From JABMMZ01 sp040386935 (GTDB lineage Bacteria > Bacteroidota > Bacteroidia > NS11-12g > UBA955): a stretch of DNA of 64,000 nucleotides. Below, in pieces: positions 7,299-13,744 of the stretch. Where the stretch lies: the NCBI GenBank assembly GCA_040386935.1, contig JAZKEQ010000017.1:1-64000 (forward strand). Direction: 5' to 3'. The notes beneath the pieces are model-generated. The model saw only the letters and a list, made by a program, of their open reading frames with translations. It was not told where the DNA came from and made no database searches. Position numbers and translations under genes: made by a program. The first letter of the stretch is position 1. Each line of letters starts with the position of its first letter.

Positions 7299-8287
7299 AG
7301 CGTTTCAAGATACTTTTTAATTAATTCTAATCCTGCTTTATCAATTACTGTAGTGCCAATTTTTGGCATATCGCCTTTTTCCATCATATACTTAATAGAT
7401 GCTTTACCCTCTTTTATTTTTGAAGTGTTAATATCCACTTCATAATTCATTCTATATCTAAACTTTGAAGCAAAGCCTTTGTCATTATGACAATGAGCAC
7501 AATTTATTTCCAAATAAGCTCTGCCTCTTTCTTCAAGTGTTTTTGAAGCATTGTTATAATTCGGCAGGCTTAAATAATTATCTGGATTGATAGAATCACA
7601 AATGCCTTCGTTATGCAAATGTATCAATTGATTAACAGAGGCATTATTTCTTGTTACACTAAAATTTAAGTTATGCACCTTAGGGCCAATAGGCATAACA
7701 TTTTTGTTTGAATTATGACAAGTTTTACAGTCTAAATTACTTGGTATTTGGTAAGAAATAACGTTTCCATTTCCTGTGTTGTCAATCCAATTTATAGTTT
7801 TATTTAATCCAGTACTTATTAAATTAGCATCAGTTTGAGCATCGTTCCACATATACGTCCCCGCAATCCATTTGCCTTCTTTGAGTTCTAAAATTCTTGT
7901 TTCTATTAATTTTTTACCCAATGTTGGATTGCGTTTATCATTAAAATAATAAAATGTTTTTACAATTAAGGTGCCTTCCGGAAAACTTAAAAGTCCATTA
8001 TCTATTACAGACATTGTAGTACCTATCGGCAATTTGATTAAGCGTTGCTTTTCTGCATTATCTGTGAAAAGTTGTGATGAAAGTTCGTACAGCTTGTAAT
8101 CAGTTGAGGGAATTAAGTCAGAAGGATTACCAACATAGATGCCGTATTCAGATAATTTTTGAATGCGCAAAGTTGTTTTGTCAGGACTTACCAAACTTTC
8201 CTTTTGACAGGATTGATAGATAAAGCAAATGCTAAAAAGAATTAGTGTTGCGGTCAACAATTTTGGTTTAATTGAAATCCATTTCAT
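7295..8287 (-). CDS. SO2930-family diheme c-type cytochrome lipoprotein
   Basis: A 330-residue exported protein; its signal peptide ends in IYQSC, which fits a lipobox. Two heme c attachment motifs are visible, CKTCH and CAHCH. The long N-terminal part (LSEYGIYVGN, FPEGTLIVKTFYYFNDKRNPTLGKKL, WNDAQTDA) matches the SO2930/HNE_0200 family of diheme cytochromes. It probably moves electrons in the periplasm or at the outer membrane; donor and acceptor are unknown. It is the first gene of the operon that continues to 4811. Confidence 0.8.
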   Translation of the reverse strand: MKWISIKPKLLTATLILFSICFIYQSCQKESLVSPDKTTLRIQKLSEYGIYVGNPSDLIPSTDYKLYELSSQLFTDNAEKQRLIKLPIGTTMSVIDNGLLSFPEGTLIVKTFYYFNDKRNPTLGKKLIETRILELKEGKWIAGTYMWNDAQTDANLISTGLNKTINWIDNTGNGNVISYQIPSNLDCKTCHNSNKNVMPIGPKVHNLNFSVTRNNASVNQLIHLHNEGICDSINPDNYLSLPNYNNASKTLEERGRAYLEINCAHCHNDKGFASKFRYRMNYEVDINTSKIKEGKASIKYMMEKGDMPKIGTTVIDKAGLELIKKYLETL

Positions 8288-8367
8288 ATTTTAATAACTA
8301 ATACGGTTAAACAATGCCGCAAAGTTCTCAAATTATGAAAGGCCAAAAATTGCTAAAAGGCAAAAAA

Positions 8368-8931
8368 TCATTTCTTCCCTCTAATTCTGCTTAATGTATA
8401 TTGAGTGACACCAAGTATGTTTGCTAATTGGTGCTGGGGTAGCTTTTCAAAGTTTGGAAAGTTTTGTAACAAATATTCGTACCGCTCTTTTGCATTTAGC
8501 GTTTGAAATGCTCTTAAACCATCTCGTGCTGTTATAAAACGCACTTCCCACAAGTGCTGCATATAATTTTGAAGCACTGGGTATTCTGCTGTAAGTTTAT
8601 CCAATTCAGTTGCTTTAATAGAATAATAAACCACTGGTTCAATGGCAACAATGTTGTAGTCGGTTGGCTGTTGTAGGTGAATACTTTTAATTTCAATCAC
8701 TAATTCCCCTGGCGCTTCTATCCAAAGTGTATGTTCTTTGTCGTTATGAATGTGATAACTTCGCAAATGCCCACTTTCTAGATAATAGTAACTATCCACA
8801 ATCTGCCCTTTTTTAATCAAAAAACGGTCTTTTTTTAATTCCTTTTTTTCAAATTTAGAAATAATGCTTTCTAATTCATCCTCACTTAAAGAAAGGTTTA
8901 ATTTTAGATAATTTATAAGTTCATTTTTCAT
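8368..8931 (-). CDS. Crp/Fnr family transcriptional regulator
   Basis: A 187-residue regulator with a cyclic-nucleotide-binding-like barrel (FLIKKGQIVDSYYYLESGHL) and a winged helix whose recognition region is LPQHQLANILGVTQYTLSRIR. The cassette around GELVIEIKSIHLQQPTDYN lacks the cAMP-contacting Arg. It lies 80 bases upstream of, and in the same direction as, the diheme cytochrome operon, and may control it. Confidence 0.85.
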   Translation of the reverse strand: MKNELINYLKLNLSLSEDELESIISKFEKKELKKDRFLIKKGQIVDSYYYLESGHLRSYHIHNDKEHTLWIEAPGELVIEIKSIHLQQPTDYNIVAIEPVVYYSIKATELDKLTAEYPVLQNYMQHLWEVRFITARDGLRAFQTLNAKERYEYLLQNFPNFEKLPQHQLANILGVTQYTLSRIRGKK

Positions 8932-9141
8932 CTGTTAGAAATCTTGTTTATATACAAAGATTATGATGCTAGTAGTGTTGTCAGAGCTTTGCAGGTGACT
9001 TTTTGAGTTTAGTGGCAGTGGCAAATTTCCTGCACCAAAGTTAATATAATTTCTTAATGCTGGCTTTTACCACAAAGTTTCAATTGAAACGCATCAACTC
9101 CCACTCTACCAAGCTAATAATAGGCCTTCTTAGTTTCCTGC

Positions 9142-9579
9142 TTATACATTCCCGTTATATTTTGGGTCAAATTTCACCATCCACTCAATTCCATATTTGT
9201 CTCTAAACATAGCAAAATAAGTCCCATCAGGATTTTCGTCAATAGGCATTTCAACTTGTCCGCCTGCAGAAAGTCCGTTAAATAATTTGAAGGCTTCTTC
9301 TTTGCTTTCTGCGCTGATTGAAATTTTGCTTCTGTTTTCTTCTTCACTTACTTTACCCATAACCTCTAAAATGTCGTTAGCCATTAGAACACTACTGCCA
9401 ATAGGTAAAGAAATATACATTAGTTTGCTTTCTTCGTTTGCAGGTATAGGATATTCAGGGCTTGAAATTTCTTTAAAGCGAACAACCTTTGAAAACTCTC
9501 CGCCAAATACTGATTTGTAAAAGTTGAATGCTTCTTCGGCATTGCCGTTAAAATTAATGTGTGGGTTAATACTTGCCAT
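9142..9579 (-). CDS. VOC family (PhnB-like) protein
   Basis: A 145-residue protein beginning with INPHINFNGNAEEAFNFYKS, the hallmark of PhnB/3-demethylubiquinone-methyltransferase-like VOC proteins, and ending YGIEWMVKFDP. Two beta-alpha-beta-beta-beta modules would form a metal-binding cavity. Substrate unknown. Immediately upstream lies a truncated cassette recombination-like site, so the gene sits at the left edge of the cassette array. Confidence 0.8.
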   Translation of the reverse strand: MASINPHINFNGNAEEAFNFYKSVFGGEFSKVVRFKEISSPEYPIPANEESKLMYISLPIGSSVLMANDILEVMGKVSEEENRSKISISAESKEEAFKLFNGLSAGGQVEMPIDENPDGTYFAMFRDKYGIEWMVKFDPKYNGNV

Positions 9580-9607
9580 AATTATATATTTTTAAATTTT
9601 ATTTGAA

Positions 9608-9676
9608 TGTCTGCGAAGCACGAATAGAAAATCAGCGAAGCTAAACACCGCCTATCGCAAATCTGCTGTTACATGC
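9608..9676 (-). other. Truncated attC-like site, left end of cassette array
   Basis: On the minus strand, after the stop of the delta-60 repeat gene, the DNA reads GCATGTAAC (box, 9668-9676) then AGCAGATTTGCGATAGGCGG. The box is the exact reverse complement of the GTTACATGC that precedes the same gene. The following 19 bases pair with the matching part of the upstream site (10924-10950), apart from one G-T position. The other half of the site (a CCCGCC...GTTA arm) is absent, so the site is broken. Confidence 0.6.
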
Positions 9677-9681
9677 TGTCC

Positions 9682-10890
9682 TTACTTTAATTTCTTCTTT
9701 TGTTTGCTTTTGTTTTCAAGAATTATCCTTGAAATATATTTTCTCCCTATATTTTTCAATTCATACTGAACTGGAAATTTACCTTCATCCCCACTGACAA
9801 TTATGCTATTATTATCAGGCATTAACGCTACTGTTACATTTATTGTAAATTCATTATCCTTATTAAATGTTGAATCAATACTTCCATCTTTATTCAGTCT
9901 TGCCAGACCCATATATTTGGTCTTTGGTTCACCTATTCGCGAGAAATCTCCGGCAATGATTATTTTCCCATCAGACTGAAAAACAAATTTATTGACCACA
10001 TTCGAAAAACCTCTTGGTGCTGTAAAATTGGTGTCGGTGCTTCCATCATTATTAAGTCGGGTTAAAAGACAAACAGCAAGTGTATCCCTTGGATTAATTC
10101 CACCTGAAGCAATTATTTGATTGTTTTCAAGTAATGCTATATAGCCACCACTTCTAAATCTCCTTCCTACATTGAATGTGCTATCAATAGTTCCATCAGG
10201 GTAAAACTTTTGAATGGTCTTGTTCCTATCATAATCATAGGATTTAGGACTACCAGAAGTTATAATTTTACCATCTTTTTGCAATTTGATATAAGACACA
10301 ATCTTAGCATGTTTTTCTAAAATCCGAAATGTGGTATCAACACTTCCATTCGGGTTGAGGCGTACTAAATGATTGCATTTTTTTCCGTTAAACTGGTCAA
10401 AATTCCCACCAATAAGTATTTTACCATCAGCCTGTATACAAATTGCCCCAACATGCGGATTCTTGTATCCCCTACGAGTAATAAAGCTTGTATCAGTGCT
10501 TCCGTCAGTGTTAAGCCTTACAATATTACAGGGATTAAATTCATTTGGCTTATACATTATATTGGGGTGTCCGAATAAACCTCCAATTAGTATCTTTCCA
10601 TCGTCCTGTATTGCAATTACATGGGTATTGGTACTAAATGTAAATTGAGTTTTAAATGAAAGATCAAGACTACCATCGTTATTTAATCTTGCTATTCCAT
10701 TTCTTTTTACGCCATTGAAACTTTCAAATTGTCCTCCAACTAGGATTTTGCCATCTCTTTGTGATTCAATTGCCAGTACTCGGTTGTCGAAACCTGACCC
10801 TACATTAAAAGTAGTATCGACAAGTTTTTTTTGGGATGAGGCAAAGAAAGAATTAAACAAGATTGTGAGTAATATTAATTGGTTTTTCAT
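9682..10890 (-). CDS. Secreted delta-60 repeat protein, cassette-borne
   Basis: A 402-residue protein with a signal peptide (MKNQLILLTILFNSFFASSQ) and six to seven delta-60 repeats of the form DGKILIGGxF...RLNxDGSxDxxF, each about 45-60 residues, predicted to form a beta-propeller-like solenoid. It has no T9SS sorting domain at the C-terminus, which ends in a Lys-rich tail (KSKQKKKLK), unlike the relative at 34923. The ATG at 10890 is chosen because it starts the signal peptide. The gene is enclosed by inverted boxes GTTACATGC/GCATGTAAC and forms cassette unit 9668-10923. Confidence 0.8.
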   Translation of the reverse strand: MKNQLILLTILFNSFFASSQKKLVDTTFNVGSGFDNRVLAIESQRDGKILVGGQFESFNGVKRNGIARLNNDGSLDLSFKTQFTFSTNTHVIAIQDDGKILIGGLFGHPNIMYKPNEFNPCNIVRLNTDGSTDTSFITRRGYKNPHVGAICIQADGKILIGGNFDQFNGKKCNHLVRLNPNGSVDTTFRILEKHAKIVSYIKLQKDGKIITSGSPKSYDYDRNKTIQKFYPDGTIDSTFNVGRRFRSGGYIALLENNQIIASGGINPRDTLAVCLLTRLNNDGSTDTNFTAPRGFSNVVNKFVFQSDGKIIIAGDFSRIGEPKTKYMGLARLNKDGSIDSTFNKDNEFTINVTVALMPDNNSIIVSGDEGKFPVQYELKNIGRKYISRIILENKSKQKKKLK

Positions 10891-10914
10891 TTGTTGTATA
10901 GATTTAGCTATATA

Positions 10915-11050
10915 GCATGTAACGTTTTGCAGATTTGCGATGGGCGGGATTTGTGCCACAAATGTTTATTCGGAGCACAGAACTTTCGGCTACTACAAAA
11001 CTGTCTTTGGAACAGGAAACCCCCGCCTTTTGGGTAGGTGCTGTTATGCG
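10915..11050 (-). other. attC-like recombination site between cassettes 1 and 2
   Basis: On the minus strand the 136-bp site begins CGCATAAC (box of cassette 2) and ends GTTACATGC (box of cassette 1). Inside, AACAGCA near the left end can pair with TGC...GTTA at the right, GGCGGG with CCCGCC, and ATTTGTGGCACAAAT forms an inner hairpin. About 65 bases at the right end are nearly identical to the site at 11851-12013. Length, polarity and box logic fit an integron attC site. Confidence 0.65.
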
Positions 11051-11061
11051 TAGTTTTATTA

Positions 11062-11550
11062 TTATCCATGGTTTCCAAGTGAACGTTTTGCATTGTATGA
11101 TAATAAATAGTCTGCATGATTTTCGTATTGTCGAATTAAGTCGTTAATTCTTTTGTCATTCATTTTCGCCAAGTAATAAAACATACTTATTAAACTGTAT
11201 TTGTCAGAGATTCTCTTTCCAGCTTCAAAAACGAGGTCGCACATTTTTGGGTCTTTAGAAATTTGAAAAATGCAAGACGCTATTACAATTTTAGTTTCCG
11301 CTCTTTGCGTGTCGGTTAAAAGTTTGTACATGCTGTCGAGAGCATCTTTGGAATTCAAGGAAGTCAAGGTCTCAACAATTAGTAAGTCGTCAGGATGCTC
11401 AGATAGTTTAGCTATAAGTGCCTTCTCTACTTCAAGTTTTTCTGATGAATTTAGTTTGTCAATAATGTGGTCGTTACTAAACCCGTTTCTATGAGAATAG
11501 TCGGCAGGATAAGGAATAATCTCTTCTATTAATTTTTCAACGGTCGGCAT
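11062..11550 (-). CDS. Helical-repeat (HEAT-like) protein of unknown function, cassette-borne
   Basis: A 162-residue protein made almost entirely of helices with a repeating pattern (EKLEVEKALIAKLSEHP, LLIVETLTSLNSKDALDSMY, KMCDLVFEAGKRI), suggesting three or four HEAT-like repeats. I recognise no family. Its ATG overlaps the end of the upstream winged-helix-like gene by 14 bases, so the two form a coupled pair inside one cassette unit (11043-11858). Possible roles such as an immunity or adaptor protein are guesses. Confidence 0.55.
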   Translation of the reverse strand: MPTVEKLIEEIIPYPADYSHRNGFSNDHIIDKLNSSEKLEVEKALIAKLSEHPDDLLIVETLTSLNSKDALDSMYKLLTDTQRAETKIVIASCIFQISKDPKMCDLVFEAGKRISDKYSLISMFYYLAKMNDKRINDLIRQYENHADYLLSYNAKRSLGNHG

Positions 11551-11845
11551 AGCTGTTAAATTTGATTTCTAAATTTTTCCATATTGCCAATAATTTGTCA
11601 GTATTTTTTGATACAGTTTCATATTCAAACTTGCCGTTAGCTGTCAATTCGTAACTTTTCCCTTGTTTAATTATTAAGCCCCTTTTTGTCAACCATGAAA
11701 TGGATGTTTGCAATTCCTTTTGTGTCGGTACTGCGTGATTAATTCCATCTGCAACTAAAGAAATTCCGTTGATGTCAGATGGTTTTGTATTAGTCGCAAG
11801 AGCTGTCGCTAAAAATATCCACGATATTGTCTGTTCGTTTGTCAA
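11537..11845 (-). CDS. Winged-helix-like small protein, cassette-borne, TTG start
   Basis: A 102-residue product beginning at TTG (11845), read as MTNEQTISWIFLATALA. The segment PTQKELQTSISWLTKRGLII followed by KSYELTANGKFEYE resembles a winged-helix DNA-binding fold. The reading frame is open further upstream into the recombination site, but that part is site sequence and not conserved protein. The start codon lies only 5 bases inside the cassette boundary CGCATAAC (11851-11858), leaving no room for a ribosome-binding site within the cassette. No other start codon exists in the conserved part. Confidence 0.5.
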   Translation of the reverse strand: MTNEQTISWIFLATALATNTKPSDINGISLVADGINHAVPTQKELQTSISWLTKRGLIIKQGKSYELTANGKFEYETVSKNTDKLLAIWKNLEIKFNSYADR

Positions 11846-11850
11846 AATTA

Positions 11851-12013
11851 CGCATAACGTTTTGCAGATTTGCGTTGGGCGGGATTTGTGCCACAAATGT
11901 TTATTCGGAAAACCGAACTTTCGGCTACTCCCGCACGTGCTGGATCTGCGGAGCACAGCCTGCACCGCCCATGCGGGGAAACCCAGCCTATTGAAAATGT
12001 GCTGTTATATGCC
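11851..12013 (-). other. attC-like recombination site between cassettes 2 and 3
   Basis: On the minus strand this 163-bp site begins GGCATATAAC (box of cassette 3) and ends GTTATGCG (box of cassette 2). It shares about 65 bases with the site at 10915-11050, including CTTTCGGCTACT and GATTTGTGCCACAAATG on the plus strand. The left part differs (GGGTTTCCCCGC, GGGCGGTGCAGGC). AACAGCA and TGC...GTTA are again placed to pair across the site. The stop codon of cassette-3 gene (TAA, 12005-12007) lies inside the box. Confidence 0.65.
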
Positions 12014-12460
12014 GTTTTTTTGTCCATTTACTTTTAAGTCTACCAGTAGTTTTTCTATTCTATTAAGTTCAATACCATCAGTCATGTCTAAAACAACGAC
12101 TTTGTCAATTGATACTTCGTCATGGTGAGCGGCAAATAATGCAAACCAAATACCTTCATCAAAGTCGTTGTGCCATGTGGTCATAATATGATGATTTGGC
12201 AAGTGTGATTTTTCAATGTCAACTTCTCTAAAGACAATTTCCTCGTCAATTAAGTCATGCGTCTTCTCACAACTTTGTCCAACCGTACAGACATAGCAAA
12301 CATCATTGTCAATTATCTTCGAAATTACTTCGTCCAAATACGTTCTCTGTCTGTTGTTGTGAACCAAAATACAAAGCCAATTTGATTGAGGAACATTCTT
12401 AATCCAGTTTTCTTCAGTCGTGTATTTTACTGTAATTATTTCTCTGTCGTTAATGGTCAT
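12005..12460 (-). CDS. Conserved-looking protein of unknown function, cassette-borne
   Basis: A 151-residue soluble protein with no signal peptide. It has a possible alpha/beta core (NWLCILVHNN, DVCYVCTVGQSCEKTHDLID, DKVVVLDMTDG) and His-rich middle segments (LPNHHIMTTWHNDFDEGIWFALFAAHHDE). The two Cys in CYVCTVGQSC and the His cluster could bind a metal, but this is speculation. I do not recognise the family. Its stop codon overlaps the cassette end box, so the cassette boundary supplies the terminator of translation. Confidence 0.5.
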   Translation of the reverse strand: MTINDREIITVKYTTEENWIKNVPQSNWLCILVHNNRQRTYLDEVISKIIDNDVCYVCTVGQSCEKTHDLIDEEIVFREVDIEKSHLPNHHIMTTWHNDFDEGIWFALFAAHHDEVSIDKVVVLDMTDGIELNRIEKLLVDLKVNGQKNGI

Positions 12461-12476
12461 GTGGTCGGTTTAAAAT

Positions 12477-12486
12477 GGCATATAAC
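12477..12486 (-). other. Cassette-3 start box (GTTATATGCC)
   Basis: GTTATATGCC on the minus strand, 16 bases before the ATG of the 12005-12460 gene, is the exact reverse complement of the GGCATATAAC box at its other end (12004-12013). The DNA beyond it does not resemble the other sites, as expected if this is the first junction of an array (attI-like side). Confidence 0.55.
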
Positions 12487-12493
12487 TCACTTA

Positions 12494-12553
12494 TATATGA
12501 ACCTTTTGTTCGTATATCCAGCCATTTTTGGTAGATATGCGAACCATTCGTTC
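12494..12553. promoter_or_regulatory. Pair of GAAC-N5-GTTC palindromes
   Basis: GAACCTTTTGTTC (12499-12511, within TATATGAAC...GTTCGTATA) and GAACCATTCGTTC (12541-12553) are two related palindromes whose centres are 42 bases apart, about four helical turns. They lie 39-93 bases upstream of the cassette-3 gene, where an operator for a dimeric regulator would be expected. A LexA-like site is one possibility, although LexA boxes of the GAAC type usually have four, not five, spacer bases. Confidence 0.45.
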
Positions 12554-12688
12554 ATTTTGTAAATTACCCCCCCGCAATATACCCATTATCCTCATTATCC
12601 CAATTGTTCTACAAAAAACTTACATGTACTAAACATCTGTTTTACAACCCTGCGCAACCATTTTACAACTTATAGCTGTTATTTTTTT

Positions 12689-12940
12689 CCCATAGCGGGT
12701 GCTCTGGTTCCCCAAGCAGGGCATGCAGTTCCCAAAGTTGAGCATGGAGTACCCTAATGGGGGAACAAATTACCCCAAAAAGGGCCTATATTTTCCAAAA
12801 CGGGAACTACGTTTCCCTAAATGGGAACTGCGGTTCCCGTTACGGGTACTCGGGTTCCCCAAATGGAAACCAGAGTTCCCAAATTGGGGCATGCAGTTCC
12901 CCAAATGGGGCCTACAGTTTCCAAAATGGGGAATAAATAA
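12689..12940. repeat. 21-bp palindromic tandem repeat, 12 units
   Basis: Exactly twelve 21-bp units fill 252 bases without a gap. The consensus is CCC(C)AAATGGGG, then about six variable bases and GTT, so each unit contains an inverted CCC...GGG (often GTTCCC...GGGAAC) core. Units diverge in sequence but keep length and symmetry. Because 21 is a multiple of three, one plus-strand frame (12699-13118) stays open and would encode FPKWGLQ-type heptapeptides, but it runs on antisense into mtgA and is probably not a gene. The array starts 11 bases beyond the mtgA stop codon. Confidence 0.9.
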
Positions 12941-12951
12941 AATTTTGGAAA

Positions 12952-13698
12952 TTAATCGGCCTTATCGTAATCCAATTTCATGCCCCAGTAGCGCATTTGC
13001 TGCACACACCAGCCCTGTCGCGAGCGAGTGTAACTGCTTGGTCGGGCAATTGAAAACTTGCGTGGACTGGGCAATACCACGGCCATTAGTCCGGCATCGG
13101 AAGCACTTAGATTTTTAGCTGATTTGTGAAGATAAGTATTGGCTGCTGCTTCGGCTCCATACACGCCATCGCCAAATTCTATCACATTCAGATATACTTC
13201 CATAATGCGTTCCTTGCTCCACAAGGTTTCTATTAAAAATGTAAAATACACTTCAAGTCCCTTGCGCACCCAACTGCGCCCCGGCCACAAGAAAACATTT
13301 TTGGCTGTTTGCTGGCTGATGGTACTGGCACCTCTTCTTTTATTGCTGCCTTTTTTTTCCATCTTCTCGTTATAGTCCATCGCCTTTTCAATGGCGGTAA
13401 AACTAAAGCCATTGTGCTTCAAATAATTTTGATCTTCGGCACATACAACAGCCAATTCGAGATAAGGGGATATTTCATCGCGTGATACCCAATCTTTTTT
13501 CAATACCATGGGTTTGCCTTCCATCTTTTGCTCAACACTGCGCTGCAACATGAGTATGGTGAAGGGCACCGGCAACCATCTGAACAGAATAACGCTGCCG
13601 ATGGACACCACAAAAAACCAGAAAATTATTTTTTTGATTAATTTCCAGATATAACTCCAGACAAAGTATTTAGTAACAAATGCAGACAGGCCAACCAT
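12952..13698 (-). CDS. mtgA: Monofunctional peptidoglycan glycosyltransferase
   Basis: A 248-residue GT51 enzyme that polymerises lipid II into glycan strands at the outer face of the inner membrane. It has one N-terminal transmembrane helix (about residues 22-42). The conserved motifs are all visible: EDQNYLKHNGF with the catalytic Glu, GASTISQQTAKN, RKGLEVYFT and KERIMEVYLNVIEFGDGVYG. Length is normal for MtgA. A TAAGTTTG box ends 4 bases before the ATG, suggesting a leaderless mRNA. The 3' end faces the 21-bp repeat array. Confidence 0.93.
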   Translation of the reverse strand: MVGLSAFVTKYFVWSYIWKLIKKIIFWFFVVSIGSVILFRWLPVPFTILMLQRSVEQKMEGKPMVLKKDWVSRDEISPYLELAVVCAEDQNYLKHNGFSFTAIEKAMDYNEKMEKKGSNKRRGASTISQQTAKNVFLWPGRSWVRKGLEVYFTFLIETLWSKERIMEVYLNVIEFGDGVYGAEAAANTYLHKSAKNLSASDAGLMAVVLPSPRKFSIARPSSYTRSRQGWCVQQMRYWGMKLDYDKAD

Positions 13699-13702
13699 GG
13701 CG

Positions 13703-13710
13703 CAAACTTA
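13703..13710 (-). promoter_or_regulatory. -7 promoter box of mtgA
   Basis: TAAGTTTG on the minus strand matches TAnnTTTG and ends only 4 bases before the mtgA ATG, so transcription would begin at or next to the start codon. Confidence 0.5.
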
Positions 13711-13744
13711 GTTAAAAAAGCGTTTTAAATTTAATCGAATAATC

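Noticed and set aside
9000..9100. A further attC-like site (CTTTGCAGG...CCTGCACCAAAG and GTTTCAATTGAAAC)
   Set aside because: A bulged hairpin can be drawn, but there are no matching GTTA/TAAC boxes around a neighbouring gene and no sequence shared with the three junctions.
10915..12013. Terminal inverted repeats of an insertion sequence or MITE
   Set aside because: No transposase and no target-site duplications were seen. Boxes differ from unit to unit while matching within each unit, which is cassette-like and not IS-like.
12689..12940. CRISPR array
   Set aside because: Units are contiguous, about 21 bp and imperfect. There are no constant repeats separated by unique spacers of 25-40 bp, and no cas genes lie nearby.
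12699..13118. A 139-codon plus-strand frame with FPKWGLQ-like heptapeptide repeats
   Set aside because: The openness follows from the 21-bp (7-codon) repeat length. The frame continues antisense through the end of mtgA, and no promoter box or signal was seen, so it is described as a repeat and not as a gene. Peptide evidence could change this.
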